From Portibacter marinus (lineage in GTDB: Bacteria; Bacteroidota; Bacteroidia; Chitinophagales; Saprospiraceae), in the NCBI RefSeq assembly GCF_021533195.1, contig NZ_JAJNKB010000014.1:1-63729 (forward strand): a stretch of DNA of 63,729 bases. Reading direction: 5' to 3'. The position numbers and the translations under genes were made by a program. Positions 10,101-18,795 of this stretch are shown here, piece after piece (the stretch's first letter is position 1; every line of letters begins with the position of its first letter). The notes under the pieces were generated by a model. That model did not search any database. It was not told where the DNA came from and worked only from the letters and a program-made list of their open reading frames with translations.

Positions 10101-10235
10101 TTTATAGGCGCCTAAGATAAATTCGCCGCAATCCCATAAACTACCCGTTCTCTCGGCTGAAAAAAAGTAAACTATAGCATTGATGGCAAAAACACTCCAA
10201 CCTGCGATGTTTATTAGTTTTTTATTTGATAGCAT
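7200..10235 (-). CDS. DUF2723 multi-membrane protein, GT-C glycosyltransferase-like
   Basis: This is a 1011-residue membrane protein. The N-terminal third to half has about ten or more hydrophobic segments. The first periplasmic loop carries the DUF2723 hallmark WDCGEFILGA followed by HPPGAPLF. The remaining 450 or so residues are mostly soluble and periplasmic, with a conserved segment FTYGDNDTYPLWYAQEV. DUF2723 proteins resemble protein O-mannosyltransferases (GT-C fold), and in Bacteroidota a role in protein or envelope glycosylation is suspected but unproven here. The length and the start (MLSNKKLIN) match the family. It is divergent from the gene at 10453. Confidence 0.88.
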   Translation of the reverse strand: MLSNKKLINIAGWSVFAINAIVYFFSAERTGSLWDCGEFILGAYKLQVVHPPGAPLFMIVGRVFAFFGEIFSSKLSDIAFAVNLMSGICSAFMAMFVAWITMIFGKLAMVGREGELTGGASIANALSGVVAGLASAFATSIWFSAVEGEVYAMSTFFTALTFWSAVKWYALPDDERSDRWLLFALYAVGLSTGVHLLSILTLPAIALLYYFKKYKKHSIGGGILAVAAGMVAVGIIQKLIIVGIPTLWKNFEIFAVNGLGLPFHSGLAITLILLGALVYIGLRHAHTKGKYLLQMGLVALTLVTIGFSTIGVIVIRANADTPVNMNVPSDAVRLLPYLNREQYGERALLYGPHFDAQPQDVEIEKRYGRVGDKYEYVDEKYEYVYNQEDKILFPRIGHNDPGRSQLHRMWWGQDTGTPGMAYNLKFLFQYQLGWMYGRYFMWNFAGRQNGDQGYFPWDKSAGHWVSGIGFVDDAKLNYDMDDLPESMESLANNNYYMLPFLFGLIGLFFHAKRRPKDFTALFMLFLITGIGIVIYSNQPPNEPRERDYVLAGSIFSYCIWIGMAVNAIYLGFERYKFKGIPAAAVAGALVLVAPLLMVTENFDDLGRKDHYASRDYASNFLNSLEENAIIFTYGDNDTYPLWYAQEVEEIRTDVRVVNLSLIAVDWYINKLRSKVNESPALNLTITEEAYRGSQRNQLYFIPPDNKNPVNIYSALKLMSSDARPQGVNDRIKGYVPSKHLVLPTNREAVARMGMTVPNDSSAIVPSIPFVFADGKQSLRKDEIAILDVIASNIWERPIYFAVTCKNEKLMGINDYTQLEGLAFRVVPFKTTSDRNIGIYGSGRVNTEALYDNVMNKWRWGNFDNKKLFIDNSYGAEIQAMQMTIRRGAEEMAKYDRSKAVALADKYFEGFPNMNFPYDDNVYPFIQIYFRAGEMEKAKKHMRILAEVSAERLAFFDTLDEETRDGSFRREYVLALKAANQILQDVDKLGDPNFATEMRNLVGNWNLSGLAN

Positions 10236-10255
10236 ATTAGTCTAAAATTGAACCA

Positions 10256-10263
10256 CAAAAGTA
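10256..10263 (-). promoter_or_regulatory. Candidate -7 element for the DUF2723 gene
   Basis: Read on the minus strand this is TACTTTTG, an exact match to the Bacteroidota -7 consensus TAnnTTTG, about 20 bases before the start codon. No convincing -33 TTTG partner lies at the right distance, so the call is weak. Confidence 0.28.
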
Positions 10264-10452
10264 ATAAAATTGCTAAGATTACTCTTTTTTAACATGTGTC
10301 ATAATGAGAATCACGTATTCAACGCAATAATTGTGTGTTCTTTGTATTCTTTGTCTATGAAAATCAATAAATTGTAGAATATAAGGTCCAAATCATGTAA
10401 TGGCTCAAGGAATAAGCAGCGATATGGGTTCTTAAATCATTATTAATAAACC

Positions 10453-11058
10453 ATGGTTAAATTTTTATCGACTCTTTTTTTAATTTTCCTGGGATGGAGC
10501 ACTAGTGCACAAGAGGTCATGGTATTTCCAAAGTGGAGAATTGGAGTTACACCTACTGCATTGGTCAATCTATATCCTGGCCTTCAAATGAGTATTGATA
10601 AAAGACTGAATGAGCGAATTAATTTGACTTGCGAAACAGCCTATCTTTTTACATCAATTGAAGAACAGCAAGGCATACGAATACGACCCGGCGTAGAGAT
10701 TTTCCTGGCCAGAAGTAGCTGGGTCTCTTATGTTTGCGGTGTTAATTTAACCCATCGGTTTACCAGGGGACAAGTGGTAAGACCTACCATTGCAACAAAT
10801 GGTGAGTTTAATTTTCTCAATTATAGAAAATTAGAAACGATGCTGACAGGGATGAATCTATCTAATCAGTTGCTATTTAAACTCAACTCAAGAACCTATC
10901 TGGAAGCAGGTGGTGGCATTGGTATAGGTAGATTGACCACTGAACTAAAGGGTGATGAGACAGAGTTTTTTACGGTCAATAGAATGTTGGCCCGTTCTAC
11001 CACACCTCATCCGATAGTATATGCACATTTGAACATTTCATACGCTCTGGGGAGATGA
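10453..11058 (+). CDS. Putative outer-membrane beta-barrel protein, unrecognised
   Basis: This 201-residue protein has a signal peptide (hydrophobic FLSTLFLIFLGW, cleavage near STSAQ). The rest alternates polar and apolar residues with many aromatic strand ends, and it finishes in the strand-like YAHLNISYALG. That resembles small Bacteroidota outer-membrane barrels, but I do not recognise the family. Its TGA overlaps the ATG of the next gene (ATGA at 11055), so it is translationally coupled to the lipoprotein downstream. A role in the envelope with the two lipoproteins is inferred. Confidence 0.72.
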   Translation: MVKFLSTLFLIFLGWSTSAQEVMVFPKWRIGVTPTALVNLYPGLQMSIDKRLNERINLTCETAYLFTSIEEQQGIRIRPGVEIFLARSSWVSYVCGVNLTHRFTRGQVVRPTIATNGEFNFLNYRKLETMLTGMNLSNQLLFKLNSRTYLEAGGGIGIGRLTTELKGDETEFFTVNRMLARSTTPHPIVYAHLNISYALGR

Positions 11059-11576
11059 GGCTAGCAATCATTTTCATACTAGTTTTTCTACTGGGTTGCA
11101 GAGATCAGGAATTTAAAGCACTGGCCTACGTTCCCACTTACTTTGATGCACTTGATTTTAGCTCAATAAGAACTCTGCCACCCCAACCCATCGTTCAGCA
11201 AGGAACGATTGTCCAATCCGGCAATTATTTGTTTGTTAACGATAAGAAACGAGGTATTCATGTTATTGATAATACTGTGCCCGGCAATCCTTCCTATATT
11301 TATTTCTGGAATATTCCCGGTAATCAGACATTTAATTTTAGGGACGGCTTCCTTTATGCTGATAATGGGCCTCATATGCTTGTAATTAACATCTCAGATT
11401 TTGGAAATATCAAATTTGAAATGTATATTGAAGGAGTTTTCTTTAAAAATATGAAGGAGCAGTTTCCGGAATTTGCGACATCAGGTGAATTTTTTGTGTG
11501 TCCAGACCCCGAAAAAGGCTTGGTGAAGTCGTGGAATAAGGAAATCGTAGAAAACCCAAATTGTGAAAAAATCTAA
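11055..11576 (+). CDS. Small lipoprotein, LVIVD-repeat-like
   Basis: This 173-residue protein has a lipoprotein signal with lipobox LLGC near residue 15. The body contains segments such as GNYLFVNDKKRGIHVIDN and MLVINISDFG, which resemble LVIVD-type beta-propeller blades, but there is room for only two or three blades. It overlaps the upstream barrel gene by 4 bases and ends 10 bases before the next lipoprotein, so the three form one operon. No enzymatic motif is seen. A surface or periplasmic binding role is only a guess. Confidence 0.7.
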   Translation: MRLAIIFILVFLLGCRDQEFKALAYVPTYFDALDFSSIRTLPPQPIVQQGTIVQSGNYLFVNDKKRGIHVIDNTVPGNPSYIYFWNIPGNQTFNFRDGFLYADNGPHMLVINISDFGNIKFEMYIEGVFFKNMKEQFPEFATSGEFFVCPDPEKGLVKSWNKEIVENPNCEKI

Positions 11577-11586
11577 AATAATTACT

Positions 11587-12357
11587 ATGAAATTGACACA
11601 TCTCTTATTTGCCAGCGCTCTTTTTCTGCTTATTTCTTGTGAAGTAGACCTGGGCATCTCCACTATCGCACCCTCTGATACCAATACACAGGGATCATAC
11701 GCGAATATGATTGTTCTAGACAACCTCATGTATGTCATTACAAAAGAAGATTTACAAACTTATTCATTAGAAAATCCTGAAAACCCTGAATTGATCGATG
11801 AGCAATTTCTTGGTTTTAATATAGAATCATTGCTTCATTATAAAGGAAACTTATTTGTGGGTTCACCTCAGGCCATGTATATCTATGAAATTGATACAGA
11901 AGGAATTCCGAGAAACTCCAGCATCACTGATTATACCGGTTTCGGAGCAGATTTTTGTCAGCGCGACCCGATTGCTGTAAATGACGAAACAGCATTTGCA
12001 AGTTTGTCTTCCATACAAATTGGGCAGTGCCGTGAAGTAGATCGAAATGAAATCAGAGTATTTAATATTGAGAATATCAATCATCCCAAGCACATCAATA
12101 CTGTACAGATGGAATCTCCAAGAGGAATTACTCTTGATGGTGACCTACTTTTCATTTGCGAAGCCAACAATGGTTTGAAAGTGATGGATGTCAGTGATCC
12201 TACTCATTTCATTGAACTATATCATTTTGAGGGTTTTAAAGCCTATGATGTGATTGCCAATGATGGTCTACTTGTTGTAGTGGGTCCTGAAAAGATCTAT
12301 GAGTACGATTATTCAGATATCAACGATATGAGATACTTGTCTCAGCTGGATTTTTAG
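11587..12357 (+). CDS. LVIVD-repeat lipoprotein
   Basis: The ATG at 11587 gives a 256-residue protein starting MKLTHLLFASALFLL with lipobox LISC. An earlier in-frame GTG at 11563 would overlap the previous gene and add a poor leader, so 11587 is preferred. Repeats such as LQTYSLENPENPELID, IRVFNIENINHPKHI and LKVMDVSDPTHFIEL are typical LVIVD blades. These proteins are usually cell-surface beta-propellers of unknown ligand. It is the third gene of the operon starting at 10453. Confidence 0.8.
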   Translation: MKLTHLLFASALFLLISCEVDLGISTIAPSDTNTQGSYANMIVLDNLMYVITKEDLQTYSLENPENPELIDEQFLGFNIESLLHYKGNLFVGSPQAMYIYEIDTEGIPRNSSITDYTGFGADFCQRDPIAVNDETAFASLSSIQIGQCREVDRNEIRVFNIENINHPKHINTVQMESPRGITLDGDLLFICEANNGLKVMDVSDPTHFIELYHFEGFKAYDVIANDGLLVVVGPEKIYEYDYSDINDMRYLSQLDF

Positions 12358-12737
12358 GCCAATAGTATTACTATAATTTACATGGTTTACAATAGCTTAC
12401 CGATAGACAATATGTCTTTCTCTAAATTCAATTTGTATTAAGCTAATTTTACTGGTGATATCCACATAGGCAAAACACTGCTTAAAATTAAGGTTGAACG
12501 ATTTTTTCATTTGAGCATGAAAGTTCTTACTGCATAAAGCTTTCTTTAATAAACCGTGTTACCATCATCCCTGAGCAAGAATTAATGGTATCCTCCCATA
12601 TACTCAGATCTTCAATCAGCATAAGTATTGAAACACTCGTATCATCTTATATTCGAGACGTAAAAGTATAAATGACAATTTATCAAATAAATGAGTTGGC
12701 CTCCAATGCTCATCCATGACCGATAGAGGGATATATT
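12358..12737. other. Intergenic stretch, nothing recognised
   Basis: These 380 bases lie between the convergent ends of the LVIVD lipoprotein gene and glgC. I see no open frame with a signal peptide or known motif, no strong hairpin with a T-tract, and no RNA gene. Confidence 0.5.
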
Positions 12738-14030
12738 TTAATATTGACCTTCTATAAACCCTATTTTTTTGTTGTCCGGGATATGAACACCCTTCTTGAC
12801 CACCACGATACCATCTCGAATGCAGTACAAGTCTGTTTCTGAATCTTCCAGTTGGGCGCTCCCCTTTATTTCCACATGATTTCCAATCTTAACATTTTTC
12901 TCTACAATGGCCATTTCGATTTTACAATCTTTTCCAATACCTAAAAGTTTTTGCTGAGAGGCTTCAGAAATATCTTCTAATTTCTGATAGAAATCATTAC
13001 CAAATATGACAGAATCTTTGACAAATGTACGTGGCCCAATTCGCGACCTTATTCCTATCACAGAATTTTCAATCTCCCTTGCATGTAAAATACAACCTTC
13101 AGATATTAAACTATTGTTGACTAATGTTCCAAATATTTTAGAAGGCGAAAGCATTCTCGCTCTTGAATAAAGCGGGAACGTATTGCTATACATGTCAAAT
13201 TGTGGAAGAAAATCATTCAGCATCAGATTGGCCTCATAGTATGATTTAATCGTTCCAATGTCTGACCAATAGCCACCAAAAGGATAACTGGATACCTTGT
13301 AGTCATCATTTTCCACTGCATGTGGAATGAAGTGCTTTCCAAAATCTGTTGCTTCCGGCATGTCATCAAAAAGCTTCTTCATTGCTTCTTTACGGAAAAC
13401 GTATATTCCCATAGAAGCCAGGTAGTGCTTTTCTTCCTTTGCATATTTCTCTTCGACAGGGGAAGTCCATTTATCCAATTGGTCTGTACTCGGCTTCTCG
13501 ATAAAATCATTGATATTATCATCCTCATCGACCTTCATAATGCCAAAACCTGGCGCATCACTGGCGTCCACAGGTATGGTCCCGATGGTTACATCAGCAC
13601 CTGTTTCAGTGTGATGGTTAATGATGGTTTTTAGATCCATCTGATAGAGTTGGTCTCCAGAGAGAATGATGATGTATTCATGCTCATGCATGTTGATCCT
13701 GGGCATCACTTGCTTGACTGCATCAGCGGTTCCCTGAAACCACTTTTCATTGTCCCGGGTCTGTTCTGCTGCATGGATGTCCACAAAACCTTTAGAAAAT
13801 ATGTCAAAGTGATAAGTATTGGTGACATGCTTATTCAAGGATGCTGAATTGAACTGGGTTAAAACCAAAATTCTCTTCAAACCGGAGTTTAGACAATTGC
13901 TCACAGGAATATCAATCAATCTGTATTTACCCCCTAGCGGTACAGCTGGTTTAGAACGGTCTTTCGTAAGTGGATACAATCTGGTTCCGGCTCCCCCGCC
14001 CAATATGATGGAAATTGTTTTTTCTGTCAT
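12738..14030 (-). CDS. glgC: Glucose-1-phosphate adenylyltransferase (ADP-glucose pyrophosphorylase)
   Basis: This 430-residue enzyme has the nucleotidyltransferase start ILGGGAGTRLYPLT, then SKPAVPLGGKYRLIDIPVSN and the acidic IILSGDQLYQMD. A left-handed beta-helix follows in the C-terminal third (hexapeptide-like GSAQLEDSETD). It makes ADP-glucose and pyrophosphate from ATP and glucose-1-phosphate, the committed step of glycogen synthesis. It is the last gene of glgB-glgA-glgC, and its ATG overlaps the glgA stop codon by 4 bases, which implies coupled translation. Confidence 0.96.
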   Translation of the reverse strand: MTEKTISIILGGGAGTRLYPLTKDRSKPAVPLGGKYRLIDIPVSNCLNSGLKRILVLTQFNSASLNKHVTNTYHFDIFSKGFVDIHAAEQTRDNEKWFQGTADAVKQVMPRINMHEHEYIIILSGDQLYQMDLKTIINHHTETGADVTIGTIPVDASDAPGFGIMKVDEDDNINDFIEKPSTDQLDKWTSPVEEKYAKEEKHYLASMGIYVFRKEAMKKLFDDMPEATDFGKHFIPHAVENDDYKVSSYPFGGYWSDIGTIKSYYEANLMLNDFLPQFDMYSNTFPLYSRARMLSPSKIFGTLVNNSLISEGCILHAREIENSVIGIRSRIGPRTFVKDSVIFGNDFYQKLEDISEASQQKLLGIGKDCKIEMAIVEKNVKIGNHVEIKGSAQLEDSETDLYCIRDGIVVVKKGVHIPDNKKIGFIEGQY

Positions 14031-15448
14031 TTTATTAATTTTTTATATTGATCTGCATACTCTTGAGCTGACTTCTCCCAGGAGAAATTCTTTCGCGTAC
14101 ATCTCAATCTTAATTTTTTGAATTCTTTTTTGTTCTTGTAAGTCTGAAGTGCTCTCATCATAGCTCTTGCAAAATCATACGAATTGCTTTGATCATAGGT
14201 AAATCCTGTCCCATCTTCCGGAGACTCAGTAACGGTATCTCTTAACCCACCGGTCGCCCTTACTACTGGCACTGTGCCGTATCGCATGGCAAACATCTGA
14301 TTCAAACCACAAGGTTCAAAGCGAGATGGCATAACAATAAAGTCTGAACTCGCATATATTTCATGGGCAAGCGCTTCATTGTACATGATGAAAGACTTCA
14401 CTATTCCCGGTGTTTCCAAATGTTGAATCTCAAATTCCAATCTTTTATCACCGCTACCCAGTATGATAAAACATGCATCATTGTCTTGTGTCAATAGTGC
14501 CCTAATCGCAGGAGCCAGCGTATCCACACCCTTTTGTTCTGTAAACCTTCCTATAAAGGAATACCATGCTTTATCCGGATTCAATCCATACTTTTCAGCG
14601 AAATGCTGCTTATTAGTTTGCTTAAAATTATCCCAACTCTTAGACCACTTATGAGTCAACAAATCATCAGTCTTGGGGTCCCATTCTTCGTTATCAATAC
14701 CATTTAGAATACCTATACACTTGTGCCTTGCACCACCGAATAGATAGGCGAGACTGCCAGGTTGCTGAGTGATCTCTTCCATATAACTGGGAGAAACCGT
14801 ATTGACCATAGAAGCACATCTCACCGCCGAAGCCATGGAATGAATGGTTCCATCCCAATCTAACAAGCCAGCATGTCTTCCTTCAAATGCTGGCAGTGTT
14901 TCGTAGTGATGCCAATCAAAGGCACCATAATAGGCTGCATTGTGAATGGTGTAAAAAGTTGGTACATTTTCGAGACCTCTGTACTCGTAACCATATTTCA
15001 TAAAAAATGGGATCAATCCTGTCATATGATCATGACAATGTACCAGATCAAACTTGGACTGATCAGAATGAAGCCAACTCAGAACTACTCTCTGAAACGC
15101 AACATTTCTTTCTACTTCATCTCTGAAACCATGACCATCAGGAGCAAGATAGATGGAATCTCTGTCAAATTTTCCGGGGATATCTGCACAATATAAATCA
15201 AAATCCAAACCACTCTTCCGAATTTTCTGGATAGCAAATTGTATATAATCTCCTCTTTGGTAGAAAGCTCCTGTAAAGACTGTTTCATAAGCTTTGTCAT
15301 GAAACCATATCATGTCATATTTAGGAATAATCACAGATGCTTCCACATCAAATTTCTTGAGGTACTTAGGCAATGATCCCACCACATCACCCATTCCACC
15401 AGCTTTTGCTGCCGGATAACATTCGGTACTCACTTGTAAAACTTTCAT
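14027..15448 (-). CDS. glgA: Glycogen synthase (ADP-glucose type, GT5)
   Basis: This 473-residue protein has the GT5 N-terminal motif KAGGMGDVVGSLP, which contains the ADP-glucose-binding K-x-G-G. The C-terminal half has the donor-site segment MPSRFEPCGLNQMFAMRYG and TGGLRDTV. It extends alpha-1,4-glucan chains using ADP-glucose in the cytoplasm. It overlaps glgB upstream and glgC downstream by 4 bases each, so the three genes are one operon transcribed glgB to glgC. Confidence 0.96.
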   Translation of the reverse strand: MKVLQVSTECYPAAKAGGMGDVVGSLPKYLKKFDVEASVIIPKYDMIWFHDKAYETVFTGAFYQRGDYIQFAIQKIRKSGLDFDLYCADIPGKFDRDSIYLAPDGHGFRDEVERNVAFQRVVLSWLHSDQSKFDLVHCHDHMTGLIPFFMKYGYEYRGLENVPTFYTIHNAAYYGAFDWHHYETLPAFEGRHAGLLDWDGTIHSMASAVRCASMVNTVSPSYMEEITQQPGSLAYLFGGARHKCIGILNGIDNEEWDPKTDDLLTHKWSKSWDNFKQTNKQHFAEKYGLNPDKAWYSFIGRFTEQKGVDTLAPAIRALLTQDNDACFIILGSGDKRLEFEIQHLETPGIVKSFIMYNEALAHEIYASSDFIVMPSRFEPCGLNQMFAMRYGTVPVVRATGGLRDTVTESPEDGTGFTYDQSNSYDFARAMMRALQTYKNKKEFKKLRLRCTRKNFSWEKSAQEYADQYKKLIK

Positions 15449-17352
15449 TTCTTCTCCTTTTTCAATATCACGGTTCCCAATGGCGCCAGACTCATTTCGA
15501 GACTGTATTCCCGACCATGAGATTTCTCCGCAATCGTGCTGTATACTCTTTTCTTTGAACTTCCACTTCCACCATACTTCACACTATCTGTATTTAAAAG
15601 CACTTTATACTTTCCTTTACCTGGAACTCCAATTTTATAACCATGCAGAACATTCGGTGTAAAATTACAAATGACCAAAACAGATTCATCTTCACTTTTT
15701 CGCACATAAGAAAGAACGCTGTTTTGATGATCGTCATAGGATATCCATTCGAAGCCATCAGGCGAAAAGTTCTTTTCATTCAATGCCGATTCTTCAACAT
15801 AAAGTTGATTCAGGTCTTTGACCAGCTGTTGGATCCCCTTATGTAAAGTATAATCCAGAACAAACCATTCCAAGGATTCATTAAAATTCCATTCTGATCT
15901 TTGACCTATTTCATTACCCATAAATAGAAGCTTATCTCCCGGATGAGTATACATGTAGGAATAAAGTAATCTTAGGTTTGCAAACTGTTGCCAGTCGTCA
16001 CCCGGCATACGAGAAATAATGGAACCCTTTCCATGAACAACTTCATCATGTGAAAGTGGCAACATAAAATTTTCTGTAAATGCATAAGTCATCGAGAAGC
16101 TGATCTCGTTATGATGGTATTTTCTATAAATGGGATCTCTGGAAAAGTATTCTAATGTGTCGTTCATCCAACCCATCATCCACTTCTTTCCAAATCCTAG
16201 TCCTCCTGTATGAGCGGGTTTGGTCACTCCAGGAAAAGCGGTAGATTCCTCCGCAATCATTTGCACATTGGGGAAAGTGCCATAAATGGCAATATTGAGA
16301 TCTCGCAAGAAATCCTTGGCCGCCAGATATTCATTTCCTCCGAATATGTTGGGAGACCATTGACCTTCGTCTCTGGAATAATCCAGGTAAAGCATAGACG
16401 ATACCGCATCCACTCTTAATCCATCGAAATGAAAGTGTTCAAACCAATAAAAAGCACTGGATATGAGGAAGGATCTAATTTCGTTTCGCTCGAAATTAAA
16501 AATCAAACTGTTCCAGTCAGGATGGAAACCTTTTTGCCGATCAAAATGCTCATAAACACAGGAACCGTCAAAGTCTGCAAGCGCAAATTCATCATTTGGA
16601 AAATGGGCCGGTACCCAATCCACGAGAACACCTATTCCTGCTTTGTGAAAGGAATCTACTAAAAACTTAAGTTCATCAGGATCTCCATATCTGCTGGTCG
16701 GCGCAAAATAAGAAGTAGAAAGATAACCCCAGGACGGATAGTACGGATGCTCAGTAATCGGCATCATCTCCACATGAGTAAACCCCATTTCCTTGACGTA
16801 GTCTACCAGGTCTTTTCCAAGCTCCTTATATGAAAGAGAATCTGTACCATTTTTTTTCCAACTTCCCAGATGGACCTCATATACTGCAAATGGCGACTCG
16901 TGCTGATTTTTCTCTGCTCGTCCCTTCGTCATCCATTTTTTATCTTTCCACTTATGTTTGGAAGTCCAAATAATGGACGCCGATTTCGGCATCAGTTCTG
17001 TTTTGAAAGCATAGGGGTCAGCTTTATGCCTGATTCTTCCATCTTTTGTGGAAAATATCTCGAACTTATACATTTCTCCCTCTCCCAGGCCTGGTGCAAA
17101 ACCTTCCCATATACCTGAGCTATCCCATCTAACATAAAGGTCATAACCCTCACCAATCCAGCCATTAAAACTTCCTACAACCCTCACTCTGTCGGCGGAT
17201 GGAGCATATACCGCAAAATAAACTCCTTTTTCACCATCCACTTCCATAGGATGCGCTCCGAATTTCTCATAAAGCTTGAAGTGTTTGCCAGCTCTAAAAA
17301 GATTGACATCAAAATCAGTAAAATAATTGTGAACCTTAGTTTTATTCTCCAT
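15445..17352 (-). CDS. glgB: 1,4-alpha-glucan branching enzyme (GH13)
   Basis: This 635-residue protein has an N-terminal CBM48 domain (VYAPSADRVRVVGSFNGW). The GH13 barrel carries DWVPAHFPND, the nucleophile region GLRVDAVSSMLY, the acid/base region MIAEEST and LSHDEVVHG, and a beta-sandwich closes the protein. It cuts alpha-1,4 chains and rejoins them as alpha-1,6 branches. As the first gene of the glgBAC operon it follows a 140-base divergent intergenic region. No glycogen phosphorylase or debranching gene is in view, so breakdown must be encoded elsewhere. Confidence 0.96.
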   Translation of the reverse strand: MENKTKVHNYFTDFDVNLFRAGKHFKLYEKFGAHPMEVDGEKGVYFAVYAPSADRVRVVGSFNGWIGEGYDLYVRWDSSGIWEGFAPGLGEGEMYKFEIFSTKDGRIRHKADPYAFKTELMPKSASIIWTSKHKWKDKKWMTKGRAEKNQHESPFAVYEVHLGSWKKNGTDSLSYKELGKDLVDYVKEMGFTHVEMMPITEHPYYPSWGYLSTSYFAPTSRYGDPDELKFLVDSFHKAGIGVLVDWVPAHFPNDEFALADFDGSCVYEHFDRQKGFHPDWNSLIFNFERNEIRSFLISSAFYWFEHFHFDGLRVDAVSSMLYLDYSRDEGQWSPNIFGGNEYLAAKDFLRDLNIAIYGTFPNVQMIAEESTAFPGVTKPAHTGGLGFGKKWMMGWMNDTLEYFSRDPIYRKYHHNEISFSMTYAFTENFMLPLSHDEVVHGKGSIISRMPGDDWQQFANLRLLYSYMYTHPGDKLLFMGNEIGQRSEWNFNESLEWFVLDYTLHKGIQQLVKDLNQLYVEESALNEKNFSPDGFEWISYDDHQNSVLSYVRKSEDESVLVICNFTPNVLHGYKIGVPGKGKYKVLLNTDSVKYGGSGSSKKRVYSTIAEKSHGREYSLEMSLAPLGTVILKKEKK

Positions 17353-17494
17353 TCGTTATATTTCGCGAATAATTTATTAAAATAATTCGTAAAAGCGGCT
17401 TTAATCTTTTGATAAAATCAATAAATTACTGAAATGCACGTTTTAAAGAGAAGTTGCCCTAAGTATACACCAGGATTCTGGCCAAAACAGAACT

Positions 17495-18145
17495 ATGCAT
17501 AAAACTTTTTTACTATTTCTATTCCTTCTATTTTTGATCAACTCTGTAAAATGTCAGGATGATTTCACTTTTCCCAAATCTGGTGATATAGGATTGAATA
17601 TCACCAATGTTTTAAGTTCTTTTATAGGTAATAGTAGCAATCAGGATAACATCGCTTCCTATCCATTTGTCGCTAAATTGAATTACGGCAGAAACGCGGT
17701 CAGATTTGGTGTGGGTTTTACTTTTGATAATTCGAATGAGACTTTTGTAAACATTGAACAATTCATATTCAATAATTATCAGCTTAACGCGCGAGTAGGT
17801 TGGGAACGGAAGAAATACCTGGGCAATAGATTTGGCTTTTACTACGGATTAGATTTGGTCACGATGATCAAGAATGAAGAAACGACGGTAAGTAATTCGA
17901 TAGATGTAACATCGATCAGAACCGACACTCAGGGGTTGGGAGGTGGCTTAGTTTACGGTTTTGAGTATTACATCAATAAGTTTATGTATCTCGGCACAGA
18001 AGGCAATATTTATGGACTATATAAAATCTCAAAGCGAACCGAGTCATTTCAATTCAACATGGACATCAACAGTGAACGAAAAATAATCGGATTTGAGGCG
18101 CAAATAACACCTCCTGTCAATTTATATGTGATGGTAAGATTTTAA
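17495..18145 (+). CDS. Putative outer-membrane beta-barrel protein (paralogue 1)
   Basis: This 216-residue protein starts with a strong signal peptide (LLFLFLLFLINSVKCQD). Its body reads as amphipathic strands: FPFVAKLNYGRNAVRFGVG-like strands early, YGLDLVTMIKNEE in the middle, and a last strand VNLYVMVRF with a terminal phenylalanine, as expected of a BAM-assembled barrel. The next gene starts 1 base after its stop and is similar in plan and some motifs. The ligand or function is unknown. Confidence 0.75.
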   Translation: MHKTFLLFLFLLFLINSVKCQDDFTFPKSGDIGLNITNVLSSFIGNSSNQDNIASYPFVAKLNYGRNAVRFGVGFTFDNSNETFVNIEQFIFNNYQLNARVGWERKKYLGNRFGFYYGLDLVTMIKNEETTVSNSIDVTSIRTDTQGLGGGLVYGFEYYINKFMYLGTEGNIYGLYKISKRTESFQFNMDINSERKIIGFEAQITPPVNLYVMVRF

Positions 18146-18146
18146 G

Positions 18147-18746
18147 ATGAAGCGAATACTACTTTTATTGATTATTTTTTATACCTATGGTCTTAGAGCA
18201 CAAGACACCATAGAGGTAAGAACCCAGGAAGACTTGATCACTGAATTTGGGATGAATATAACGGCTCTCGTCAATCAATTGATTCCATTCAAACAGGTTT
18301 CGAATCGAACGGGACCTTATTCTGCTACATTGAAATTCATCAGAAACCAAAATGCCTTCAGAATGGGAATCGGTATGCATCTCTTATCAAATGATTTTAA
18401 CGCTAATGTTCCTAATTTCAATGCTAAGGGTCCCGATATCTTCAATTTCAATCTCCGCCTGGGATTTGAGCGTCGACATCTGGTCAACGAGAAGTTTACC
18501 TTTTATCAAACTTTTGATCTGATGTTCATGGCGGGTAATTTTAATTCTCCGATCAACGATTTTTCTGACAATGAACATGCAGGTGCAGGGATTGGACTTG
18601 GCTTGGGAATTGAATATTTTATTTTTAAGAATTTAAGCTTAAGTACAGAAGGCATAGGGTTTTTAGGGGTGGTAGGTGGAACCTCCAGTATTTTTAATGC
18701 AACAGTAATACCACCCATATCTATATTTCTTAACTATAAATTTTAA
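18147..18746 (+). CDS. Putative outer-membrane beta-barrel protein (paralogue 2)
   Basis: This 199-residue protein has a signal peptide (ILLLLIIFYTYGLRAQD). It shares with its upstream neighbour a signature of N-A-x-R-x-G-x-G and the segment LRLGFERRHLVNEKFTFYQ, compare ARVGWERKKYLGNRFGFYY upstream, so the pair is a tandem duplication that has diverged. It ends in a strand ISIFLNYKF with a terminal phenylalanine. Only 1 base separates the two genes. Confidence 0.76.
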   Translation: MKRILLLLIIFYTYGLRAQDTIEVRTQEDLITEFGMNITALVNQLIPFKQVSNRTGPYSATLKFIRNQNAFRMGIGMHLLSNDFNANVPNFNAKGPDIFNFNLRLGFERRHLVNEKFTFYQTFDLMFMAGNFNSPINDFSDNEHAGAGIGLGLGIEYFIFKNLSLSTEGIGFLGVVGGTSSIFNATVIPPISIFLNYKF

Positions 18747-18795
18747 GCCCATCATACAGAAATTGGAAAAAAATCGTTATAATAACAATCCACTT

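Noticed and set aside
18763-18795. TTG start for the di-haem peroxidase
   Set aside because: It adds a polar stretch before the lipoprotein signal; the ATG at 18796 gives a standard leader.
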